From contig JAISPK010000117.1 in the NCBI GenBank assembly GCA_031274985.1, forward strand, positions 1 to 8,626: a stretch of 8,626 nucleotides of DNA. The letters are read 5' to 3'. The DNA is from Coriobacteriales bacterium (lineage in GTDB: Bacteria > Actinomycetota > Coriobacteriia > Coriobacteriales > UBA8131). Positions 1 to 6,026 of this stretch are shown piece after piece. Below the pieces are notes generated by a model, which did not search any database, was not told the origin of the DNA, and saw nothing but the letters and a program-made list of their open reading frames with translations. Position numbers and translations under genes: made by a program. How positions within the stretch are numbered: the first letter of the stretch is position 1; the number at the start of each line of letters is the position of its first letter.

Positions 1-1
1 A

Positions 2-25
2 ACTATCAGACAGTGGCAATCATAA
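2..25 (+). CDS. possible 3' end of an upstream gene
   Basis: One frame is open from the window edge to a TAA at 23-25 and would encode the last residues TIRQWQS. It ends 15 bases before the pilT start, a spacing that fits an operon. The other two forward frames stay open beyond this point into pilT, so the choice of frame is only a guess based on spacing. The product cannot be identified from seven residues. Confidence 0.25.
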   Translation, partial: TIRQWQS

Positions 26-40
26 GAGGAAAGGTCGATC

Positions 41-1102
41 ATGGATATTGCAGCATTGCTTAAGGACTTGGTAGACAGGGGCGTAGCGGACATCTTTATT
101 ATCACGGGAAGTCCCATCAGCTACAAAATCGGAACGCTCATTGAGTCTTTGGACGACAAGAGCCTTTTGCCTTCAGATACCGAAGACCTCATCACTCAGA
201 TCTATCAATTTGCCGGCAACCGCTCCATGGATGCAATCAGAGAAAAGGGCGACGACGACTTTTCCTTTGCCATCAAGGGAGTCAGCCGCTTTAGGGTCAA
301 CACCTACAAGCAGCGCGGCACGTATGCAGCGGTCATCCGCATCGTTTCCTTTGTGCTGCCCGACCCCGAGGCCTTGAACATACCGCCTGCGGTAATGGAT
401 CTGGCTGATCTCAAGCGAGGCATGGTGCTGATCACCGGACCTGCAGGCAGTGGTAAAACCACCACCCTGGCCGCGCTTATCGATCGCATCAACAACAACC
501 GCAACGCACACGTGATCACCCTTGAAAACCCCATTGAGTTCTTGCATCGCCACAACAAGAGCCTTATCTCGCAGCGCGAGATCGCCATTGATACGCAAAA
601 CTATTCCAACGCGCTCCGTGCGGCCCTGCGCGAGAGTCCTGACGTGATCTTAATCGGCGAGATGCGCGACCCGGAAACCATTTCCATCGCCCTTACGGCG
701 GCAGAGACCGGTCACCTGGTGCTCTCTACGCTGCACACCGTAGGTGCGGTTAACACGGTAGACCGCCTGGTGGATTCCTTTAGGGCAGAGCAACAGGCTC
801 AGGTGCGTATGCAGCTGTCCATGGTGCTGCAAAGCGTGGTGTCCCAACAGCTCCTGCTGGCAACCGACGGCTCGATGATCCCGGCCTTTGAGATCATGCA
901 TTGCATACCGGCCATACGCAACCTCATCCGCGAGGGCCGTACTCACCAGATGTCCGCCGTTATCAACACCTCGGCAGCCGAGGGCATGGTGGGCATGGAC
1001 GCCAGCCTGCTTGCGCTTTATAAGAGCGGCAAGATATCCCAACAGGAGATGGTGATGCACGCGCTGGCACCGGAGACTATCCTCAAGCAAGCAAAAGCGT
1101 AG
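41..1102 (+). CDS. pilT: PilT-type type IV pilus retraction ATPase
   Basis: 353 residues, the usual length for PilT. This cytoplasmic hexameric ATPase of the GspE/PilB/PilT superfamily powers depolymerisation of type IV pili (twitching, DNA uptake). The N-terminal PAS-like half spans about 1-105. The Walker A motif GPAGSGKT is at 133-140, the Asp-box region (TLENPIEF) at 160-167, the Walker B region DVILIGEMRD at 201-210 and the His-box TGHLVLSTLHT at 223-233. AIRNLIRE at 291-298 is the signature that separates PilT from the extension ATPase PilB, and it is intact. One oddity is that the Asp-box reads ENPIE where most PilTs have EDPIE. The start ATG has purine-rich AGAGGAAAGG at 25-34 just upstream. 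No pilin or PilB/PilC gene is in view, so the rest of the pilus system must lie elsewhere. The downstream genes concern K+ transport and ribosome assembly, so the operon is functionally mixed. Confidence 0.92.
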   Translation: MDIAALLKDLVDRGVADIFIITGSPISYKIGTLIESLDDKSLLPSDTEDLITQIYQFAGNRSMDAIREKGDDDFSFAIKGVSRFRVNTYKQRGTYAAVIRIVSFVLPDPEALNIPPAVMDLADLKRGMVLITGPAGSGKTTTLAALIDRINNNRNAHVITLENPIEFLHRHNKSLISQREIAIDTQNYSNALRAALRESPDVILIGEMRDPETISIALTAAETGHLVLSTLHTVGAVNTVDRLVDSFRAEQQAQVRMQLSMVLQSVVSQQLLLATDGSMIPAFEIMHCIPAIRNLIREGRTHQMSAVINTSAAEGMVGMDASLLALYKSGKISQQEMVMHALAPETILKQAKA

Positions 1103-1125
1103 CGAGTCCGGAACGGTGAGCTACA

Positions 1126-1269
1126 ATGAAGGTTCCTCGCCAGAGAATCAGAGCGGCAAAGCCCGTGCGCAATATCGTCATCAGCTATTTTGTGATGATG
1201 GCGGTGCTGCTGACGTTTCTTCTGGGGTTGTATCTGCTGGCGGCGCTGGAGTTTTTGCTTCTTAGCTGA
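1126..1269 (+). CDS. small single-helix membrane protein, translationally coupled to TrkH
   Basis: A 47-residue frame begins at ATG 1126 behind GGTGAG (1115-1120, spacing 5) and ends in TGA 1267-1269, whose last base is the first base of the TrkH start codon. The protein has a strongly basic N-terminus (MKVPRQRIRAAKPVR) followed by one long hydrophobic stretch from about residue 16 to 46 (VISYFVMMAVLL, then LGLYLLAALEFLLL). This predicts a single helix with the N-terminus in the cytoplasm. I do not recognise a family. Its position immediately before and coupled to a K+ transporter recalls small accessory subunits such as KdpF of the Kdp pump, but that is analogy only and there is no sequence match I can claim. 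The coupling, the good ribosome site and the clear topology signal support a real gene. An alternative is that it serves mainly as a leader that delivers ribosomes to trkH. Confidence 0.7.
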   Translation: MKVPRQRIRAAKPVRNIVISYFVMMAVLLTFLLGLYLLAALEFLLLS

Positions 1270-3443
1270 TGTGGCCACACTTCAACAGAAATGATCTGAG
1301 AATCATTGCCCATTACCTGGGCCTGCTCATCACGACCCTCGGGTTTATTTTGGTGGCGCCTTTAGCCGTGAGTATTCTCTACGGCGAGTGGGCCGTTACC
1401 TCCCATTATCTGTTTGGCATCGGGGTTGCCCTTACGCTCGGAGCCCTGCTCAGGCTGGCAAAGATCGAGCCGAGGCGCATGGAGCGCAAGCATGCGATAT
1501 TCATCACCGGCATGATATGGATACTCGGGGCCGTCATTGCTGCCGTGCCTCTGTATCTCTCGGGGCATTACGCAAACTTTTTGGATGCTATCTTTGAAGG
1601 CGTGAGCGGCCTTACCGCAACGGGACTTTCTCTCGCCCAGGATGTCGACCATATGTCGATGGCTGACAACATGTGGCGCTTTACCATGCAGTTCGTTGGC
1701 GGGCAGGGCGTGGTGGTTGTGGCGCTTTCTTTGGGGATCTTTACCCGCACCGGCAACGCGCTCTACACTTCAGAAGCGCGCGATGAGTCCGTTGTTCCCA
1801 ATGTCAAAAAAACGGCGCGGTTCATTTTGCAGTTTTCTTCAGCGGCGGTGATCATCGGCACCATTATTGCCACCGTGATACTTACCACGATTGGCATGGA
1901 GCCCTTGAGAGGGTTCTTCCATGCTCTCTGGATCACTATCGGAGCCTATGACACCGGCGGTTTTGCCCCCGTGAGCCTTTCGCTCATTCCCTACCATTCC
2001 TGGTCGCTCGAAGTGGTTACCATGCTGCTCATGCTGCTTGGTGCTTTGAGTTTTGCCGTGGTGGCGCAGGTGCATAAGGGCAACTGGCGCGAGCTGGTAA
2101 AGGATATTGAGGTGCGCACGCTGGCGCTTTGGACCATTGGTATGGTCGTGGTGTTTGTGTCGGCGTTGTCTGTGGGTAATTTTCTCACGGATTATTCGGG
2201 GCTCATGCGCCGCGGGATCTTTACCATTATCAGCGCAACGGCCAATACCGGGTTTCAGGTATTAACCACCGCCCAAATCACCACCCTGCTTCCTTCGGGA
2301 GCCTTTCTCCTGCTTGCCATATCCATGGCTATCGGGGGCTCGTCCGCTTCTACGGCCGGAGGTATCAAAGCGTTGCGCGTGGGCTTGATCTTCAAGGGCA
2401 TCGGGGTGCATATCCGCAGGATTATGCAACCCCGCTCGGCGCAGGTCAACACGTATTACAACCACATCGGTCGCCACCAGCTTGCTCCGGAGCTGCTCTC
2501 TTCAGCGCTGATCATTGCCTCGTTGTATGTGGTGAGTTATATCTTTGGAGCGCTGGTGGGCATCGCCTATGGCTACGAAGCGCTGTTTGCCACTTTTGAG
2601 TCGATTTCTGCCGCCTCAAACGCCGGACTCTCCAGCGGCATCGTGTGCGCCGGCATGCCGGTACCCCTCGAGATAATCTATATCCTTCAGATGTGGCTCG
2701 GCCGCCTTGAGTTCATAACCCTTCTGGCGTTGTTTGCCTCTCTGATTGCCTCGCTGCTTCCCCGGCGCAAGCCGCGGCGCGAGAAACCTAAAAGAGCCGG
2801 CAAGTTTTACACGCAAGGCTCTGTGCACACCAAGGGTTTGGTAGTTGTGGCGATTCTCGTAGCGGGCGCTTTGATGCTCGCGCCGCTGAGTACTGCCTTT
2901 GCCGATGTGGCTGCTGCCGATCTGGCCGCTACCGATTTGGCCAAAGCAAAACCTGCTGCTGCAAATCTCCCGATTGACGATCCCGCCGCCGTTGATGACG
3001 CCTGGAGCGCTCCCAAAGAGGTGTCCATAAGCGAGCTGACCCGCTTGCCTGCGTCTTTGGATCATGCCAGGGTGGTGTTTGAGGGAGAAGTGCTCGGCGA
3101 CAGAATCAACGGGGGCGAGGACTTTGTGTGGATTACCCTCGGCGACGGCGGAAGCGCCGTGAGCGCTTTGCTGCCCCGTGAGTTTGAGTCGCAGATCCAA
3201 TACTATGGCGGATACGCACACGAGGGAACACACCTCAGGGTTTTAGGCGAGTTTCAAACTGCCTGTGACCAGCACGACGGAGTGAGCGATGTACACATCA
3301 CCAACGTGCTTGAGGTCACCGCAGCGGGTGGCGAGCGGGTAAGTTCCGTCAATCCGGTATATCTGGCAGTGGGCCTGGCTCTGATTGCGCTGGCCGCTGC
3401 GCTGCTGTACCTCTACAACTATCTCAGCAAAAGGCGACGCTGA
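1269..3443 (+). CDS. trkH: TrkH-family K+ uptake protein fused to a C-terminal membrane-anchored OB-like domain
   Basis: 724 residues; ordinary TrkH/KtrB proteins have roughly 450-500. Residues 1-498 are a complete TrkH core, an ion-conducting membrane subunit with four pore repeats. The filter segments are SGLTATG (113-119), GAYDTGGF (225-232), ATANTGF (323-329) and SNAGLS (450-455), each with the expected glycine. IGGSSASTAGGIK at 355-367 and MWLGRLEFITLL at 475-486 are also family landmarks. After a basic cytoplasmic linker (about 499-522) comes a hydrophobic segment (523-541) ending in a signal-peptidase-like AFA-D (543-546). Next are an Ala/Asp-rich linker (545-580), a beta-rich domain (about 595-685; VVFEGEVLGD, FVWITLGDG, GTHLRVLGEF), then a C-terminal helix (696-717) and KRRR. 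The pattern of the beta-rich part suggests an OB fold held outside the membrane. The ATG overlaps the preceding stop (TGATG). The nearest GGAG is 17 bases upstream, so initiation probably relies on coupling. The regulatory partner TrkA/KtrA is not in the window. Confidence 0.9.
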   Translation: MWPHFNRNDLRIIAHYLGLLITTLGFILVAPLAVSILYGEWAVTSHYLFGIGVALTLGALLRLAKIEPRRMERKHAIFITGMIWILGAVIAAVPLYLSGHYANFLDAIFEGVSGLTATGLSLAQDVDHMSMADNMWRFTMQFVGGQGVVVVALSLGIFTRTGNALYTSEARDESVVPNVKKTARFILQFSSAAVIIGTIIATVILTTIGMEPLRGFFHALWITIGAYDTGGFAPVSLSLIPYHSWSLEVVTMLLMLLGALSFAVVAQVHKGNWRELVKDIEVRTLALWTIGMVVVFVSALSVGNFLTDYSGLMRRGIFTIISATANTGFQVLTTAQITTLLPSGAFLLLAISMAIGGSSASTAGGIKALRVGLIFKGIGVHIRRIMQPRSAQVNTYYNHIGRHQLAPELLSSALIIASLYVVSYIFGALVGIAYGYEALFATFESISAASNAGLSSGIVCAGMPVPLEIIYILQMWLGRLEFITLLALFASLIASLLPRRKPRREKPKRAGKFYTQGSVHTKGLVVVAILVAGALMLAPLSTAFADVAAADLAATDLAKAKPAAANLPIDDPAAVDDAWSAPKEVSISELTRLPASLDHARVVFEGEVLGDRINGGEDFVWITLGDGGSAVSALLPREFESQIQYYGGYAHEGTHLRVLGEFQTACDQHDGVSDVHITNVLEVTAAGGERVSSVNPVYLAVGLALIALAAALLYLYNYLSKRRR

Positions 3444-3450
3444 GGTGGGG
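3442..3450 (+). promoter_or_regulatory. ribosome binding site that fixes the rsgA start
   Basis: GAGGTGGGG overlaps the trkH stop codon and lies a few bases upstream of ATG 3454. It favours this start over an in-frame ATG at 3385, which lies inside trkH and would add 23 residues (MRWPLRCCTSTTI...) with no resemblance to the RsgA N-terminus. A GTG at 3445 is in frame but falls inside the site itself. Confidence 0.65.
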
Positions 3451-3453
3451 GAG

Positions 3454-4368
3454 ATGCAAGGCCTCGTTGTTTCACTTGACCGGGGTTATCCGCTGGTTCG
3501 CACTGAGCGGGGGGAACAACGCGCACAGCACGCCATAGATCTGGTCAAAAACGCAAGCGAAAGAGCTGCGGTAGGCGATATCGTAGAACTCTCCGGGCAA
3601 TTCGGGCAGGACATGCTCCAGATTACCGCTATTCATCCCCGCAACAGTATTCTGGCACGACGCGAGCTGGTGGAGTCTATCCACGAGGGAGCCGGAAAGA
3701 TAAAGGAGCAGATACTTGCGGTTAACTTCGACTTTGTCGTGGTAGTGCAGAGTCTGGGCAAAAAGCCGCTGGCTCTTGACTATCTTGAGCGACAACTGGT
3801 TTTGGCCCATGAGAGTGGCAGAGAAACCCTGGTGTTGCTTACCAAGGCAGACCTGGCCCTTCACCTGGCCGAGGATGTTGCCGCAGCTCAGGGCGCTGCT
3901 CCCAGCAGCAAGGTCTGCTGTCTCACCAAAACGGATGTGGCTGCGCTCCAGGAGCTTGCCGCGCTCTTTTGCCCGGGTCACCTTGGCGTTTTGCTGGGAC
4001 GCAGTGGTGTGGGCAAGTCCACGCTCGTCAATCTTCTGGCAGGAGAAACCAAGCAAGCGGTGGCAAGCGTACGAGCAAAGGACAGCGCCGGCAGGCACAC
4101 AACTGTAGCGCGCCGACTCGTAGACCTTCCCGGCGGCGGAGCCGTGATTGACACTCCCGGTATGCGTGCACTGGGGGTTCTGGGCTGCGAGCGGGGACTG
4201 GCAAGCACCTTTCCGGAGATAGAGGCCGCCGCGGGGGCGTGTCGTTACCGGGACTGCACGCACACCCACGAGCCGGGCTGTGCCGTTGTTGACGCGGTAG
4301 AAGCAGGTAATATTCCGCAAAGGCGCCTGGAGTCGTATCGCCTGCTTGCCGCAGAAGTGCACGACTGA
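3454..4368 (+). CDS. rsgA: RsgA (YjeQ) small-ribosomal-subunit assembly GTPase
   Basis: 304 residues from ATG 3454, a normal length. RsgA binds the 30S subunit late in its maturation, and its GTPase activity is stimulated by the 30S subunit. The N-terminal OB fold covers about 1-70. The GTPase domain has the circular permutation typical of the YlqF/YjeQ group: G4 (TKAD, 130-133) comes before G1 (GRSGVGKST, 182-190), then the switch I region RHTTVAR (214-220, candidate G2 Thr216), then G3 (DTPGM, 233-237). The C-terminal zinc knuckle is intact with Cys263, Cys268, His270 and Cys276 (CRYRDCTH, EPGCAV). It starts 10 bases after the trkH stop and is probably the last gene of the pilT-trkH operon. 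No classic terminator follows, but the repeat hairpins downstream could act as one. Confidence 0.95.
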   Translation: MQGLVVSLDRGYPLVRTERGEQRAQHAIDLVKNASERAAVGDIVELSGQFGQDMLQITAIHPRNSILARRELVESIHEGAGKIKEQILAVNFDFVVVVQSLGKKPLALDYLERQLVLAHESGRETLVLLTKADLALHLAEDVAAAQGAAPSSKVCCLTKTDVAALQELAALFCPGHLGVLLGRSGVGKSTLVNLLAGETKQAVASVRAKDSAGRHTTVARRLVDLPGGGAVIDTPGMRALGVLGCERGLASTFPEIEAAAGACRYRDCTHTHEPGCAVVDAVEAGNIPQRRLESYRLLAAEVHD

Positions 4369-4407
4369 TTTCCTCTTTCCTGCGCATTCAGCGAAGCCGC
4401 GTTCCCC

Positions 4408-4434
4408 TGTCATCCTGAGCGCAGCGAAGGATCT
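4408..4434. repeat. REP-like element of the GTCATCCTGAGC type
   Basis: The sequence from TGTCATCCTGAGCG through AGCGAAGGATCTT carries an ATCCT/AGGAT inverted repeat (4412-4416 and 4428-4432). I recognise this as a repeat seen in many unrelated bacterial genomes, often mis-translated as VILSAAKDL. It is a different family from the GTCATTCCCGCG elements that follow. Confidence 0.7.
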
Positions 4435-4456
4435 TCCCCTGTCGTTCCCGCGACCC

Positions 4457-4530
4457 CCTCTGTCATTCCCGCGCTACTCCTGTCATTCCCGCGAAGGCGG
4501 GAATCCACCCGCTCTCGCTCTGCGCGCTCG
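4457..4530. repeat. 74-bp perfect direct repeat, copy 1
   Basis: Identical over 74 bases to 4570-4643 (period 113). It holds a half-site (GTCATTCCCGCGCTACTCC), a full hairpin and a shared tail (CACCCGCTCTCGCTCTGCGC). Identity ends abruptly at both edges, as after a recent local duplication or gene conversion. Confidence 0.9.
4485..4504. repeat. ATTCCC-N8-GGGAAT hairpin, copy 1
   Basis: ATTCCCGCGAAGGCGGGAAT forms a perfect 8-bp stem (ATTCCCGC/GCGGGAAT) with a GAAG loop. The shape ATTCCC-N8-GGGAAT is that of the Neisseria dRS3 repeat, which serves there as a filamentous-phage integration target. Kinship is inferred from form only. Confidence 0.85.
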
Positions 4531-4569
4531 CATTCGGCAAAGGCGCGTTCCCCTGTCATTCCGGCGCTA

Positions 4570-4643
4570 CCTCTGTCATTCCCGCGCTACTCCTGTCATT
4601 CCCGCGAAGGCGGGAATCCACCCGCTCTCGCTCTGCGCGCTCG
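4570..4643. repeat. 74-bp perfect direct repeat, copy 2
   Basis: Second copy of the 4457-4530 unit with no base changes. It ends 5 bases before the proposed -35 region of the CNNM promoter, so the array abuts the regulatory region of the next operon. Confidence 0.9.
4598..4617. repeat. ATTCCC-N8-GGGAAT hairpin, copy 2
   Basis: The same 20-base palindrome as at 4485-4504, with the same 8-bp stem and GAAG loop, inside the second 74-bp repeat. Confidence 0.85.
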
Positions 4644-4648
4644 GCCAA

Positions 4649-4677
4649 GCCACAAACCTTGCGTGATACGTTATGAT
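4649..4677 (+). promoter_or_regulatory. probable sigma70-type promoter of the CNNM-metNIQ operon
   Basis: TATGAT at 4672-4677 is a near-consensus -10 box. A weak -35 (GCCACA, 4649-4654) lies 17 bases upstream of it. Transcription would start near 4684 and leave a leader of about 30 bases with AAGAGGA (4701-4707) as the ribosome site. That leader is too short for a SAM riboswitch or T-box, so none is expected here for the methionine transporter genes. Confidence 0.45.
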
Positions 4678-4712
4678 TTCTCTCTGAACAATTTGGCCTC
4701 AAGAGGAACAAC

Positions 4713-6026
4713 ATGAATGATGCAATAATCGTGGTTATCACGATCCTGTTAATTCTTATCAGCGGCTACTTCGCAATGAGTGAGCTGGCGTTGATCTCTG
4801 CCCGACGCGGGATACTCCAACAATACCTTGAAGGCGAAAACCCCGACCGCTCAAAAAAGGCGGCTCGTGCGCTGGAGTTGGCACAGAACTCAGACCGTCT
4901 GCTTGCTACCACCCAGGTTGCCATTACCCTGGTGGGTTTTTTGGCCGCGGCGTTTGCTGCCGCTTCTTTTTCGAGCGATCTTTCCGCCTGGCTTGCAAGC
5001 TTTGGTCTCAGCTGGCTCGTTGTGGCAGCCCCCGTTCTCTCAATTATCATCACCACCTTAATCGTGAGCTATGTCACGCTGATTCTGGGAGAACTGCTCC
5101 CAAAACGCATTGCTTTGTCCAACGCCGAAAACACCGCCATGCGCGTGAGTGGGCCAATCAGGTTTTTTGAGCGATTGCTGTCGCCCGTTGTGACCCTTTT
5201 GGCTGCGAGTACTAACCTTTTGGCGCGCCTCCTGCGCATTAAGAAGCACTTGGATACCACGGAGCTTGCAGAAGAGGAAATCAAGATACTCGTAAGCGAG
5301 CAGGACAGCCTGCTTGACGAGGAAAAACGCATGATCACCGAAATATTCGACCTGGGAGACACGGTGGTTTTGGAGGTAATGACCCCGCGCGTTGACATGG
5401 TGTGCGCAGACAAGCAACAGACAGTGAGCGAAGTTGTCACGCAGATGCGCCAAACCGGCCTGAGCCGCATGCCGGTCATTGAGGACACTCCCGATAAGGT
5501 CTTAGGCGTGGTGATGCTCAAAGACCTTTTGGAGCCGGTCATGGAAGGCAGGCTACATGAGCCAGCCTGGCACTCTATGCGCGCTGCTGTTTTTGTGCCC
5601 GAGACCAAGAACATACTGCCCTTACTTTCAGAAATGCAAACCACCAAGATGCAGCTTGCCATAGTGGTTGACGAATACGGCGGCACTGCCGGGCTGGTGA
5701 GCATCGAGGACATTATCGAAGAGATCGTCGGGGATATCGATGACGAATACGACCCCAGCACAAAGCATTTTGCTCAGCTGGGTGACGATACCTGGATGAT
5801 TGACGGCAGACTTTCAGTGGCCGAGGCCCTGGCGTTGGGCTTTCCGCTTAACGAAGGTGAAGACTATGAGACGGTGGCCGGCTGGATGATGAACGAATTG
5901 GATACTCTGCCTCAAAAAGGCGAGACCCTCAAGGTTGAGAACTATACCTTTACGGTGCAGAGCGTGAGCAAGAATCGTATCGCCATGATTCGCGTGACAA
6001 AAGACGAGGACAGTCAACAACCGTGA
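4713..6026 (+). CDS. CNNM/CorC-family membrane protein (DUF21, CBS pair, CorC/HlyC domain)
   Basis: 437 residues, the normal size for the group often annotated as hemolysin-related or CorC; characterised members act in Mg2+ (or Co2+) export and homeostasis. The DUF21 transmembrane domain covers about 1-190, with helices near 2-24, 65-86 and 99-124 and the family motif GELLPK at 126-131. The acidic linker is followed by MTPR (223-226) and two CBS modules (about 217-345), including LSRMPV (250-255) and DEYGGTAGLVSIEDI (320-334). The C-terminal CorC/HlyC domain is at about 352-432 (WMIDGRLSV, YETVAGWMM, VQSVSKNRIAMIRV). ATG 4713 has AAGAGGA six bases upstream. The stop codon overlaps the metN start by four bases, so this gene is almost certainly cotranscribed with the ABC importer. 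The substrate is not readable from sequence; the older hemolysin label should not be taken literally. Confidence 0.92.
   Translation: MNDAIIVVITILLILISGYFAMSELALISARRGILQQYLEGENPDRSKKAARALELAQNSDRLLATTQVAITLVGFLAAAFAAASFSSDLSAWLASFGLSWLVVAAPVLSIIITTLIVSYVTLILGELLPKRIALSNAENTAMRVSGPIRFFERLLSPVVTLLAASTNLLARLLRIKKHLDTTELAEEEIKILVSEQDSLLDEEKRMITEIFDLGDTVVLEVMTPRVDMVCADKQQTVSEVVTQMRQTGLSRMPVIEDTPDKVLGVVMLKDLLEPVMEGRLHEPAWHSMRAAVFVPETKNILPLLSEMQTTKMQLAIVVDEYGGTAGLVSIEDIIEEIVGDIDDEYDPSTKHFAQLGDDTWMIDGRLSVAEALALGFPLNEGEDYETVAGWMMNELDTLPQKGETLKVENYTFTVQSVSKNRIAMIRVTKDEDSQQP

Larger units (their letters stand above)
4385..4643. repeat. composite block of REP-like palindromic elements
   Basis: This fills most of the 344-bp gene-free gap between rsgA and the CNNM gene. 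The motif TGTC(A/G)T(T)CC occurs seven times on the + strand, starting at about 4408, 4440, 4461, 4481, 4554, 4574 and 4594. Two copies (4481, 4594) continue into full hairpins, one (4408) into a different palindrome, and four end as half-sites. A 29-bp spacer module beginning CATTC at 4385 recurs at 4531 with three mismatches, followed in both cases by CCCCTGTCAT. The block therefore looks like two rounds of a larger unit. Its palindromes, strand-consistent order and position between genes are typical of REP/BIME-type repeats. Possible roles are mRNA 3'-end protection, termination, or a target for integration or a RAYT transposase; none is shown by the sequence. Confidence 0.85.

Noticed and set aside
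2616..3233. 205-codon frame on the minus strand opposite trkH
   Set aside because: Antisense shadow with repetitive, GQIGSGQIG-like composition mirroring the Ala/Asp-rich linker of trkH.
3454..4368. Permuted motif order in RsgA as a novelty
   Set aside because: G4-G1-G3 order is the normal state of the whole YjeQ/RsgA family, unlike the MetQ case.
3472..4413. 313-codon frame on the minus strand opposite rsgA
   Set aside because: Antisense shadow of a clearly identified gene, with no recognisable motifs.
4457..4643. Direct repeats as a CRISPR array
   Set aside because: Only two long copies with palindromic REP units inside; no regular short repeats with unique spacers and no cas genes.
4346..4666. 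106-codon open frame across the repeat block
   Set aside because: Its translation (VILSAAKDL, CHSREGGNP, PVIPAKAGIHP) is the well-known false product of REP-like repeats; it has no domain and overlaps rsgA.
4644..4712. SAM riboswitch or T-box ahead of the methionine transporter operon
   Set aside because: The leader is only about 30 bases from the likely start site, far too short, and no such conserved elements are seen.
5069..5761. 230-codon frame on the minus strand opposite the CNNM gene
   Set aside because: Serine-rich antisense shadow of a conserved gene; no family features.
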